From Candidatus Falkowiibacteriota bacterium (GTDB lineage: Bacteria > Patescibacteriota > Patescibacteriia > Patescibacteriales > JALSMD01), in contig JALSMD010000005.1 of assembly GCA_026987855.1 (NCBI GenBank), positions 1 through 26,496 of the forward strand: 26,496 nt of DNA, given 5' to 3'. The notes beneath the pieces were generated by a model. That model had not been told where the DNA came from. It ran no database searches and saw only the letters and a list, made by a program, of their open reading frames with translations. Positions 15,283 through 22,882 of this stretch are shown piece after piece. Position 1 is the stretch's first letter, and each line of letters opens with the position of its first letter. The translations under genes and the position numbers were made by a program.

Positions 15283-16554
15283 CTATTCATTCCATTCTGT
15301 AGATATATTACGTAATTTTTTAATAATGGGAGGCAATACTCTAATAACTTTATCAATTTGAACACTAGTGGTATGTCTTCCTAAGGTAAAGCGAATAGAG
15401 CTATGTGCTATCTCCTTTTTAATACCCATCGCCAATAAAACATGAGAAGCCTCTAGATTGGATGAAGCGCAAGCAGATCCAGTAGAAACTGCTATACCCT
15501 CTAAATCTAATAATAATAATACCGACTCCCCTTCTACGCCGGGAAAAATAAAATTAGCGTGAGCAGGAGTAGAGTCATTTAAATCTGTGTTCAGCTTTGC
15601 TTGAGGTATATTAGCTAAAATTCCTTTGACAAGCCTATCTCTTAAACAAGAAATTTTTTTATTATATTTTTCCTGTTTTGTTGTTATATTTCCCTTATCC
15701 CTTCTTTTTCCCAATAACTTAATAGCCGCTCCCAAACCAACAATACCCGGAACATTTAAGGTTCCGCTACGGCGATTTCTTTCCTGATGTCCTCCTAACT
15801 CAATAGGATAAATAGGCACGCCTTCACGCACATAAAGGGCGCCTATACCTTTGGGGCCATATATTTTATGCCCAGACAAAGAAAGCATATCAATATAATT
15901 CCAAGCTACATCGCAATTAAAAAAGTTTACAGCCTGAACAGCATCAGTGTGAAAATAAATTGGCTCTGGCCTCTGTCCTCTCTCACTAACCCTAGTATTT
16001 CGCCATTCCCTATCTCTCTTTTCGTTAATCTTCTTAATTAATTTTCCAATTTTTCTAATAGGTTGTACTGAACCAACTTCATTGTTTACATACATTATAG
16101 AAACTAAAACTGTATTGTCCTTAATAGATTTTTCTAATGCACCCATTTTTATTATTCCTTTTCTATCTACAGGTAAATATGTTACCTCAATGCCTTGCCT
16201 TTCTAATTCACGGCAAGGCTCTAAAATTGCTGGATGTTCAATGGAAGAAGTAATAATATGCATCTTGTAATCATCGCCCCTTCTCTTTTTTAGAGCTTTT
16301 ATCAACCCTCTTATAGCCAAATTATTAGCTTCGGTAGCCCCGGAAGTAAAAACAATTTCACTAGTCTGACAATTAAGAAAATCGGCTAAAATCTGTCGCG
16401 CTTCATCAACGCCGGTTAAGGCCTCTTGCCCAAATGAATGAATTGAGTTAGGATTGCCAAATTTATCTGTCAAAAAAGGCATCATAGCCTCTAAAACTTT
16501 AGGTTCTAGAGGTGTTGTGGCGCTATGATCTAAATATATCCTTCTAGCAGACAT
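15283..16554 (-). CDS. iscS: cysteine desulfurase (NifS/IscS class)
   Basis: A PLP enzyme that takes sulfur from cysteine for Fe-S cluster and thio-modification pathways. The start YLDHSATTPL is typical. The cofactor loop TSGATEANNLAI, HTDAVQA (H202) and the PLP lysine K230 in SLSGHKIYGPKG are intact. The catalytic cysteine is C362 in STGSACASSNLEASHVL, on the flexible loop of the class. At 423 residues it is somewhat longer than E. coli IscS. Part of the excess is an Arg-rich insert at residues 178-198 (before IYFHTDAVQ) whose DNA is about 49% GC, far above its surroundings. It stands apart from iscR-iscU-nfu by 227 bases and leads into the glycosyltransferase genes. Confidence 0.93.
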   Translation of the reverse strand: MSARRIYLDHSATTPLEPKVLEAMMPFLTDKFGNPNSIHSFGQEALTGVDEARQILADFLNCQTSEIVFTSGATEANNLAIRGLIKALKKRRGDDYKMHIITSSIEHPAILEPCRELERQGIEVTYLPVDRKGIIKMGALEKSIKDNTVLVSIMYVNNEVGSVQPIRKIGKLIKKINEKRDREWRNTRVSERGQRPEPIYFHTDAVQAVNFFNCDVAWNYIDMLSLSGHKIYGPKGIGALYVREGVPIYPIELGGHQERNRRSGTLNVPGIVGLGAAIKLLGKRRDKGNITTKQEKYNKKISCLRDRLVKGILANIPQAKLNTDLNDSTPAHANFIFPGVEGESVLLLLDLEGIAVSTGSACASSNLEASHVLLAMGIKKEIAHSSIRFTLGRHTTSVQIDKVIRVLPPIIKKLRNISTEWNE

Positions 16555-16781
16555 AAATTTAAGTTAAAATAAATAACGTGCAGATTCTAATAAATTAAAA
16601 AACTATTATAATCGAGAATTAAAGATAAATTTAATAACCATTCAATCTTTGTTTATATAACACTTTAAACAAATTGTAAATTCTAAATTATGAGAATTAT
16701 TATTTTTTGTTTCTAACTTTCCACTTTTGATTTTTATATCTTTTGTCGCATTATTACATTACTTGTAGATGATTTTACTTT
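16555..16781. other. intergenic region between the nfu-like gene and iscS
   Basis: AT-rich, with no reading frame. A TATAAT (minus strand, 16610-16605) lies 51 bases before the iscS ATG, with only a weak -35 candidate about 17-18 bases upstream. The small inverted repeat AATTCT/AGAATT sits near 16678-16700 on the minus strand but has no T tract. iscS probably has its own promoter here, though the evidence is thin. Confidence 0.35.
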
Positions 16782-17015
16782 TTAAATACTTATTACCTCT
16801 TTTACCTCTGGCACTTGGCGTTTTAGCTCCTCCTCAATGCCTTGCTTTAAGGTAATTTTAGCCATAGGACAACCAACACACATACCTAAAAGCTTAACAT
16901 TTACTATGCCTTTCTTTTCGTCATAAGAAACAAATCGCACATCTCCACCATGTGCTTGTAATGATGGTTTTATATTATCAATAACCTCTTTTATTTTCTC
17001 TTCAATGTTTTTCAT
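16782..17015 (-). CDS. NifU C-terminal-domain (Nfu-type) Fe-S scaffold/carrier
   Basis: A 77-residue stand-alone Nfu domain that carries a [4Fe-4S] cluster between two protomers. It shows the N-terminal helix ending KPSLQAHGGDVRFV and the conserved MCVGCPMAKITLKQGIE with the CxxC pair C46/C49. There is no N-terminal degenerate A-type domain as in E. coli NfuA, so it is the minimal form. It starts 27 bases after iscU on the same strand, which supports a shared role in cluster assembly and delivery, for instance to NrdG. Confidence 0.92.
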   Translation of the reverse strand: MKNIEEKIKEVIDNIKPSLQAHGGDVRFVSYDEKKGIVNVKLLGMCVGCPMAKITLKQGIEEELKRQVPEVKEVISI

Positions 17016-17042
17016 AGTTTTTTAATATAAAATTAAAAGTTA

Positions 17043-17423
17043 TTAATTTTTGTTCTGATATTGTTTAATTGCTTCATGTAGGGTATCTACCCCCAACATT
17101 GAACAATGGATCTTTTGTGCTGGCAACCCTCCCAATTCTTTTACTATTTCATCTTTGTTTAATTGTAAAGCTTCTTCTAAAGTTCTGCCTTTTACCATCT
17201 CTGTTAAAATTGAAGTGACAGCGATAGCAGCAGCGCAACCAAATGTTTCAAATTTAATATCTTCAATAATTTTTTTATCGTCATTTTCACCAATTTTTAA
17301 ATATATTCTCATCACATCTCCGCAAGCTGGGTTACCCTTTTCACTAACGGCATCAGCATTGTTTATCTTTCCTTGATTGCGTGGATTACGGAAGTGGTCA
17401 ATAACCTTCTGTGTATATTTCAT
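17043..17423 (-). CDS. iscU: Fe-S cluster scaffold IscU
   Basis: Scaffold on which IscS-derived sulfur and iron are assembled. The start MKYTQKVIDHFRNPRNQG is typical. Cluster ligands are all present: C34 and D36 in PACGD, C63 in FETFGCAAAIA, and H106/C107 in KIHCSML. The LPAQK motif recognised by the HscA/DnaK chaperone in IscU is present (residues 100-104). The usual FGCGAA is FGCAAA here, a mild change. At 126 residues it has normal length. It follows the iscR-like regulator gene by 4 bases and precedes the Nfu gene by 27, forming one operon. Confidence 0.95.
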   Translation of the reverse strand: MKYTQKVIDHFRNPRNQGKINNADAVSEKGNPACGDVMRIYLKIGENDDKKIIEDIKFETFGCAAAIAVTSILTEMVKGRTLEEALQLNKDEIVKELGGLPAQKIHCSMLGVDTLHEAIKQYQNKN

Positions 17424-17427
17424 AAAT

Positions 17428-17841
17428 TTATATTTTATTTTTTAGTATTTGTTCCAAAGTGATTTTTGCTAAATTATCTTTGATTAAATTCTGGATTTTT
17501 AACAAAATGGGCGCCACCCTACATTTGTGTTTTTGCTTGCAATAAACTTTTCCATCACTCTTAATACAATAGAAGGGGCTTACTTCTCCTTCTAAAGAAT
17601 TCAGAACCTCTAATAAAGTAATTTTGTTCGGCTCTTTAGCCAATTTATATCCTCCTAGAGATCCTTTGGAGGCAACAACTATTTTATTTTTCTTTAAATC
17701 CATAAAAATTCTTTCTAAATAATACAAAGATATCTTCTCTTCTTTGGCAATTTTAGACAAAGAAACATTACCTTTGCCCCACAAAGAAGCTAATTTAACC
17801 AAAGCACGCAAACCATAAGTTAAACGCGTAGAAAACCTCAT
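17428..17841 (-). CDS. iscR: Rrf2-family regulator, IscR-like
   Basis: A winged-helix regulator that in IscR senses the Fe-S supply through its own cluster. The N-terminal helix-turn-helix is MRFSTRLTYGLRALVKLA and IAKEEKISLYYLERIFMDLK. The wing is VVASKGSLGGYKLAKEP. Three cysteines sit at C92, C101 and C107, close to E. coli IscR C92/C98/C104, so a cluster-binding function is likely. It is the first gene of an operon with iscU and nfu, the expected autoregulatory position. The length (137) is slightly short of E. coli IscR. Other Rrf2 regulators (CymR type) lack these cysteines, which favours the IscR assignment. Confidence 0.85.
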   Translation of the reverse strand: MRFSTRLTYGLRALVKLASLWGKGNVSLSKIAKEEKISLYYLERIFMDLKKNKIVVASKGSLGGYKLAKEPNKITLLEVLNSLEGEVSPFYCIKSDGKVYCKQKHKCRVAPILLKIQNLIKDNLAKITLEQILKNKI

Positions 17842-17849
17842 ACAATTCC

Positions 17850-17898
17850 GACTAAATTACTCTGATATTAATATAACACCCATCTATTTTTTAGTCAA
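17850..17898 (-). promoter_or_regulatory. promoter of iscR-iscU-nfu with possible operator
   Basis: On the minus strand, -35 TTGACT (17898-17893), a 17-base spacer, and -10 TATATT (17875-17870), with a predicted start near 17863, 22 bases before the ATG. A 10-bp palindrome ATATTAATAT overlaps the -10. A 7-bp inverted repeat GACTAAA/TTTAGTC (17850-17856 and 17890-17896) brackets the promoter. Either could be an Rrf2 operator, but I cannot match a known IscR consensus. Confidence 0.6.
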
Positions 17899-17913
17899 CA
17901 GATACAAAAAATC

Positions 17914-17946
17914 AATAAAAAACGAGCTATGGGCTCGTTTTTTATT
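17914..17946 (-). terminator. terminator of the second ligase/TPR gene
   Basis: A perfect 14-bp inverted repeat (17914-17927 with 17933-17946) with core ACGAGC/GCTCGT, a 5-base loop and T-tracts on both sides. It lies 17 bases after the minus-strand gene ending at 17964 and insulates it from the iscR promoter. Confidence 0.88.
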
Positions 17947-17963
17947 GTTGCGATATGTTTTGT

Positions 17964-20174
17964 TTAGTTGGTGTTATCTTCTAGTTGATGAATAAATTCA
18001 TCAACATATGATTGTAAACTAGGCTTTAACTCGGCTGCCTTTTTAGCTGCTTTAATAGATTTTTTACTTTCTCCCAGTTGTTTATAAAGTTTAGCTAGGT
18101 TAATCCAATTTTCTTCATTTTTGGGTTCTAACTTGGTCAAACGGTTATAAAGTGCAACAACCCTTTTCCAATCCTTTTTTTCTATATAATGCTTCAACAG
18201 GCCTTTTATAAAACTTTTAGGCCCTAAAATACGAGCTCCTCCTTTATCAATACATTCATCAGCCCATTTTAAGCCGTTTTCCCTGTCATTATAATAAAAA
18301 TAAACCTTTGAAAGTTGACAAGCGCTGTCAAAATAATCAGGGTTTAAATTATAAGCATATTGTAGAGTCTCTAAGGCTTTTTCTTTTTCTCCACGGGTAA
18401 TATAAATTTGCGCTTTCTGAAAATATATTGGTATTCTCTTGGGACTAGCTTCAATTGATTTATCAATTGCTTCTAAGGCTCGGTTTGAATAATAACTAAA
18501 TTTCTCAGAGTTTTTGGGATAAAACATTGAAGCCTCATTTAGAACCTGGGCAAGCAGCATTTGGTTCAAACTGTCGCGTGGATTATAATCAACATTTTTT
18601 TCTGCTAACGTAATAGCATAATTTAGAATTTCCTCAGCTTTACTATGGTCAATTTTATGTAAAGCGCCTGGATTAGATAGTATTAATCTTATAAAACTCG
18701 TCCTGCTATCTCTATCTAAAACAGTGTTATAACTCAAAGCTTTTTGATACTCTTCATAACTTTTAATCATATTTCCCTGATAATAAGCTATTTGACCGCT
18801 GATAGTTTTGTCCAACATTTTATAAACTTTCCAATTATATTGATATAAGATGGTTAACAAAATGACGGCACTAAAAAACAAAGCATAAACTTCTTTATTT
18901 TCCCACTCTCGCCCCTTTTCTTTAATTTCTTCAATTGTTTCTTTATTAACCAACCAGTAAATATATCCCAAAGTAAACATTAAAGCTATATAAGTGACAA
19001 AAGAATCAAATACAGCTAAATTTTGTATAAAATAAGCTATAATCAAAGAACTAACCAGGATAAATTCGTGGATATTGATTTTGCCTCGTTTAAATCCTGT
19101 TATTAGATAGTAAGCCAAAGAAATAAAAATTGACAGATAAGCCGCTAGGCCAATAATGCCTGTAGTAGAAGCTATATCAATTAAATTATTATGCGCTCTA
19201 TCAAAATAGGTTTCTGAACGAGTATAATTATAAAATTTTGGATCAAAATATTTATCAAAAATAATAGCATAATTACCATGTCCGGTCCCTAATATAGGGT
19301 GATTCTTAAAATCTTTCAAAGCCGCTCGCCAAGAAATTAAACGAGTTTGAAAAGTATTTTTCTTAAAAGAAATTTCCGTAGCCACTCTTAAAACAGAATT
19401 GTGTTTTACAAAATTACTATCTTTATATACAAATAATAAAGTAATTAAGGCTGTTAGAATAATAAAAGTAACCAAAGAATATTTTTTAACTTTTTTATTT
19501 TTACTTAAAATTACATATAAAAATAATAATACTAAGACACTAAAACCCAAACCAACAAAAGCTCCCGAAGTATTTGCCTTATTAAATTCTAACAACATCG
19601 GAATTATGGCTATCAAATACAAGGGTTTTAAAGCTGTCATTTCTTCTTTGACAAATAATAGCCAGGCAAAATAAATGTTAAAAATAAGATAACCGCTTAC
19701 ATAAGCAGTATTACCGATTGTGCTATAATCTTTCCCAGCCAAGCCCTTAAAGCTAACAAGGTCGGCAATAACAATTGAGATAATAAATAAAATCTTCCAG
19801 TCTTTCCATTCTCTAAATACTGTAATAACAATAAAATAAAACATAATAAAATGAGCAATGTGAAACACGCCCAACATCCTTTCTATATCACCCCAAAAAC
19901 TTAAATTAAAATCAACGCCAGTAAAACAACTAATAGTAATAGCTGCTAAAAACATTAGGAGTCCAAAAGAAATCCATGATTTTTTTGGTCTGTACTCCGG
20001 ATATTTAATAATAAAAGCGACCCAAAAAATTGTTAGAATTTCTACCAATATATTAAACGGTATCTGTTTTGAGGTAATAAAAGGAAAAAGCAAGTTTTTA
20101 AAAACAAAAAAAACAATAATAAGAGATAAATAAATACCAAATCTTAAAATATTAAGATAAATTTTTGGGGACAT
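17964..20174 (-). CDS. second Wzy/O-antigen-ligase-like membrane protein with TPR tail
   Basis: A 736-residue protein with about 12 transmembrane segments in residues 5-445. The Wzy_C-like loop is HPILGTGHGNYAIIFDKYFD, followed by RAHNNLIDIASTTGIIGLAA; the His in RAHNN is conserved in O-antigen ligases. The C-terminal region from about 455 contains TPR helices (IPIYFQKAQIYITRGEKEKA, ALETLQYAYNLNPDYFDSA, WINLAKLYKQLGESKKSIKA, AAELKPSLQ). The family acts on undecaprenyl-linked glycans at the outer face of the membrane. It shares its overall plan with the gene at 9585-12077, so the genome has at least two such enzymes. It has its own strong promoter and terminator, so it is a single-gene unit. 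Substrate and polymerase-versus-ligase role are open. Confidence 0.82.
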   Translation of the reverse strand: MSPKIYLNILRFGIYLSLIIVFFVFKNLLFPFITSKQIPFNILVEILTIFWVAFIIKYPEYRPKKSWISFGLLMFLAAITISCFTGVDFNLSFWGDIERMLGVFHIAHFIMFYFIVITVFREWKDWKILFIISIVIADLVSFKGLAGKDYSTIGNTAYVSGYLIFNIYFAWLLFVKEEMTALKPLYLIAIIPMLLEFNKANTSGAFVGLGFSVLVLLFLYVILSKNKKVKKYSLVTFIILTALITLLFVYKDSNFVKHNSVLRVATEISFKKNTFQTRLISWRAALKDFKNHPILGTGHGNYAIIFDKYFDPKFYNYTRSETYFDRAHNNLIDIASTTGIIGLAAYLSIFISLAYYLITGFKRGKINIHEFILVSSLIIAYFIQNLAVFDSFVTYIALMFTLGYIYWLVNKETIEEIKEKGREWENKEVYALFFSAVILLTILYQYNWKVYKMLDKTISGQIAYYQGNMIKSYEEYQKALSYNTVLDRDSRTSFIRLILSNPGALHKIDHSKAEEILNYAITLAEKNVDYNPRDSLNQMLLAQVLNEASMFYPKNSEKFSYYSNRALEAIDKSIEASPKRIPIYFQKAQIYITRGEKEKALETLQYAYNLNPDYFDSACQLSKVYFYYNDRENGLKWADECIDKGGARILGPKSFIKGLLKHYIEKKDWKRVVALYNRLTKLEPKNEENWINLAKLYKQLGESKKSIKAAKKAAELKPSLQSYVDEFIHQLEDNTN

Positions 20175-20207
20175 ACTCTTAAAAAATTATTAGTTAGTTT
20201 ATATTTA

Positions 20208-20236
20208 ATTATAACAAAGCTAATAACAACTAGCAA
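20208..20236 (-). promoter_or_regulatory. promoter of the second ligase/TPR gene
   Basis: On the minus strand, -35 TTGCTA (20236-20231), a 17-base spacer, and extended -10 TGTTATAAT (TATAAT at 20213-20208). The -35 is identical to that of the coiled-coil gene promoter at 1085-1113. Confidence 0.75.
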
Positions 20237-20260
20237 GGATATCATTTTAAAAATTTTTAT

Positions 20261-20289
20261 TTCCCAAATAAAAACTTCTATGTTACAAT
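20261..20289 (+). promoter_or_regulatory. promoter of the TRIC-type channel gene
   Basis: Extended -10 TGTTACAAT (TACAAT at 20284-20289), with a weak -35 TTCCCA (20261-20266) 17 bases upstream. It diverges from the promoter of the ligase/TPR gene. Confidence 0.5.
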
Positions 20290-20324
20290 AATTTTAAATT
20301 CTAATTATAAATATTATTTTTAAT

Positions 20325-20951
20325 ATGTATTATCTTGATCTCTTGGGGACATTGGCTTTTGCTATTTCTGGTGCTTTTAAGGCTAAAGGACAAAAACTGA
20401 ATATTTTTGGGGTAATATTTTTGGGTATAATTACAGCTGTGGGCGGGGGCACAATTCGTGATTTAATCATTGGACGTACTCCCCTATTTTATCTTTTAGA
20501 TAAAAATTACTTAATTATTGCTATCTTGGGAGGGGTGCTTGCCTATTTTGTGCCTACCTTTTTTAAAAGAAGGTATTCTCTCTTTCGCTTTCTAGACTCA
20601 ATTGGTTTAGCGACCTTTGCTATTATCGGAACTGCTATTTCTTTTAAATATCTCTATCACGACATAAATATAATTTCTACTATTTCTTCAATTTCTCTAG
20701 GAGTGTTTACGGCTAGTGGTGGCGGCATTTTAAGGGACGCTATAATGGGCGATGTTCCTTATGCTCTAAAACATGGTTCTAACTATATTAAATCTGCTTT
20801 TTGGGGGTCCCTAATATTTTTTGCGCTTATGAATATAAACCAAGTTATTGCTGTCATTGTCTCAATGAGTATAGTAATATTATTAAGAGAATTTATTAGT
20901 CATTATGGTATATATCATAAAATATTCTTAAACTCAAAACAAATGTACTGA
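20325..20951 (+). CDS. TRIC-family (YadS/UPF0126-like) membrane channel protein
   Basis: A 208-residue membrane protein with about seven transmembrane helices arranged as an internal repeat. Each half carries the family's Gly-rich kink and basic turn: ITAVGGGTIRDLIIGRTP (about 45-62) and FTASGGGILRDAIMGDVP (about 131-148). Prokaryotic TRIC proteins form trimeric monovalent-cation channels. The start at 20325 gives the typical opening YYLDLLGTLAFAISGAFKA. Its last 18 bases overlap the end of the convergent YgjP-like gene, and no terminator is visible between them. It is the only complete gene on the plus strand in this window. Confidence 0.9.
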   Translation: MYYLDLLGTLAFAISGAFKAKGQKLNIFGVIFLGIITAVGGGTIRDLIIGRTPLFYLLDKNYLIIAILGGVLAYFVPTFFKRRYSLFRFLDSIGLATFAIIGTAISFKYLYHDINIISTISSISLGVFTASGGGILRDAIMGDVPYALKHGSNYIKSAFWGSLIFFALMNINQVIAVIVSMSIVILLREFISHYGIYHKIFLNSKQMY

Positions 20952-21476
20952 TTTTAATTTTCTTCTTAGTTGTTTGTACTCAGGAATTGTTATTTTAACT
21001 AAATTCCAAAAATCTGCTGAATGATTAAATTCTTTTAAATGACAAAGTTCGTGTACAACAATATAATCTCTTAAATCAGGGGACAAAAAAACAATTCTAT
21101 AATTAAAATTCAAATTACCAAGATGCGAACAGCTTCCCCATCTTGTTTTTTGATTTTTGATAAAAATACGGTTAAATTTAAAATTATAAATTTTGTTAAA
21201 AAAATCAAGTCGTTTTTTAACTAAATTATAAGCGGCTTTTTTATATTTAATATACTCTTGGTAATCATTTTTTGTTGTAGAATTACACTTTTTTAATATC
21301 CAGTCAGTTTTAGTCTTTAAAAATTTTAAAGCCTCTTCTTCTTGAACAAAAAACGGCCGAGTAATAACTACTCTGCCGTCTAGATAAACGCTTAAACGAA
21401 TATATTTAGCACGATAACTTGTCTTTACTAAACAATTTATCTTCTTATTTCTAAGTTTTATTACCTTAATCTCCAT
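20934..21476 (-). CDS. YgjP-like zinc metallopeptidase (M48/DUF45 type)
   Basis: A 180-residue protein of the YgjP-like family. It has KTRWGSCSHLGNLNFNYRIV (110-129), the zinc site HELCH (142-146), and a downstream His in EFNHSADFW (H152), matching the family's HExxH-x5-H-x3-FW arrangement. The N-terminal part (YIRLSVYLDGRVVITRP) is the family's beta-rich region. Its biological substrate is unknown; members often travel with restriction-modification or quality-control genes. The gene starts 6 bases after the htrA stop, so the two are probably co-transcribed. Its 3' end overlaps the convergent channel gene. Confidence 0.88.
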   Translation of the reverse strand: MEIKVIKLRNKKINCLVKTSYRAKYIRLSVYLDGRVVITRPFFVQEEEALKFLKTKTDWILKKCNSTTKNDYQEYIKYKKAAYNLVKKRLDFFNKIYNFKFNRIFIKNQKTRWGSCSHLGNLNFNYRIVFLSPDLRDYIVVHELCHLKEFNHSADFWNLVKITIPEYKQLRRKLKSVHLF

Positions 21477-21482
21477 TGCGCT

Positions 21483-22706
21483 TTATTTCATTTCCCCCAA
21501 TGTAACCTTTATTTCTTTCTCTTCTCCCTTATGTAAAACTTTTAACGTTATTTCATCTCCTGGTTTAAACTGGCTAATAACCTGGGCTAATGGATTCTTC
21601 TCATCGATTTTCTGTCCGTTAACTTCCAAAATAATATCATTTTCTTCTAAACCAGCTTTATCAGCAGGCGACCCTGGAATTACAGCTAAATCTGTTCTTT
21701 TTTCTCCTCTAATAATAAGGGCACCGTAGTTGACATCTAATTTATTTTCTTTAGCAATTTCTTTGTTAATTTGGATATAACGGACACCTAACCAGGGCCT
21801 TATTATTCTTCCATGTTTACGAACACTGTCAATAGTATTTTTTACTTCATTTATAGGGATAGCAAAACCAATGTTCTCAGCTCCTTGAGCTATAGCTGTG
21901 TTTATGCCAATAACTTGGCCCGCTAAATTAACTAGTGGCCCGCCAGAATTGCCAGGATTGATAGAAGCGTCAGTTTGGATTACTCCGCTTAATCTCTCGC
22001 TCAAGCCACCACCTCCAGCAGTGATAGAACGAGATAAACCTGAAATTACTCCAGTAGAAACAGTGTTACTAAATTCTCCTAAAGCATTACCAATAGCTAT
22101 AACGGTTTGGCCTACTTTTAGTTTTGAACTATCTCCCAATTCAACTGTCGGCAAATTATGGGCATCAATTTTTAAAATAGCCACATCATTAATCGGATCG
22201 CGAGCTAATACTTTTGCTTCATATTTGGTTCCATCATTCATTATTACTGTGTATTCTGCTTTCTCGTCATAAACAACGTGTTTATTGGTAACGATATAAC
22301 CATCTGTAGAAACAATAAAACCAGTGCCACCCCCTATTTCTCTTTTTTCTGTTCCCTTTTGTCTATATTGAGGTATACCAAAACCAAAAAAATCGCCAAA
22401 ATCATCGCCGAAAAAATTTCTAAAAAAATCTGAACCAAAAGGATCATAATAATATTTTTCAATAATAGGTAAATCTTTGGTAATAATAATACTAACTACT
22501 GCAGGAGAAACTTTTTCAACAGCGGCAATAACTGCTGATTCTTCACTTACCTTAACAATTTCCTGTTCTTGACTATTATTAGAAGTGAGGTGTCTTTCCG
22601 GCAAATAATTTAAAACAAAATATGACCCTAAAGAACCAAAAGAAAAGCTAACAATAATAGAAGTAATTAAAGTAATAAGATAAAATTTTTTAAATTCGTT
22701 TTGCAT
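21483..22706 (-). CDS. HtrA/DegP-like membrane-anchored serine protease
   Basis: Envelope protein quality-control protease, 407 residues. A single N-terminal membrane anchor (about 9-34) is followed by a Phe/Asp-rich linker (about 85-112, FFRNFFGDDFGDFFGFG). The trypsin-like domain has the catalytic triad H143 (TNKHVV), D174 (DPINDVAIL) and S254 (NPGNSGGPL), all intact. One PDZ domain covers about 310-405 (VIPGSPADKAGLEENDIILEVNG). One PDZ and a membrane anchor resemble DegS or Gram-positive HtrA rather than DegP. Its promoter is flanked by a 14-bp inverted repeat, which suggests regulated expression. Confidence 0.94.
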   Translation of the reverse strand: MQNEFKKFYLITLITSIIVSFSFGSLGSYFVLNYLPERHLTSNNSQEQEIVKVSEESAVIAAVEKVSPAVVSIIITKDLPIIEKYYYDPFGSDFFRNFFGDDFGDFFGFGIPQYRQKGTEKREIGGGTGFIVSTDGYIVTNKHVVYDEKAEYTVIMNDGTKYEAKVLARDPINDVAILKIDAHNLPTVELGDSSKLKVGQTVIAIGNALGEFSNTVSTGVISGLSRSITAGGGGLSERLSGVIQTDASINPGNSGGPLVNLAGQVIGINTAIAQGAENIGFAIPINEVKNTIDSVRKHGRIIRPWLGVRYIQINKEIAKENKLDVNYGALIIRGEKRTDLAVIPGSPADKAGLEENDIILEVNGQKIDEKNPLAQVISQFKPGDEITLKVLHKGEEKEIKVTLGEMK

Positions 22707-22716
22707 AAATTTAAAA

Positions 22717-22767
22717 GTAGAAATATAGTAATATCATTCTTAAAAAATAACAATACTATATTTCCAC
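22717..22767 (-). promoter_or_regulatory. htrA promoter bracketed by a 14-bp inverted repeat
   Basis: On the minus strand, -35 TTGTTA (22753-22748), a 17-base spacer, and -10 TACTAT (22730-22725). Inverted arms at 22717-22730 and 22754-22767 match at 13 of 14 positions (core GAAATATAGTA/TACTATATTTC). One arm abuts the -35 and the other covers the -10, as an operator would. The regulator is unknown. Confidence 0.6.
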
Positions 22768-22823
22768 TAATATAATTTTATTAACCATTTTTATTTTAAC
22801 AAACTTCTATTAAAATCACAACA

Positions 22824-22860
22824 AACAACAAAACAGGATAAACAATCCTGTCTTGTTGTT
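22824..22860 (-). terminator. terminator of the secE-nusG-rplK-rplA operon
   Basis: A 15-bp stem (22824-22838 with 22846-22860). The only irregular pair is G-U on the minus strand but A-C on the plus strand, which points to minus-strand use. It lies 22 bases beyond the rplA stop; the trailing T-run is interrupted by G residues. Confidence 0.75.
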
Positions 22861-22882
22861 ATAAAAATGTATGAAAACCAGA

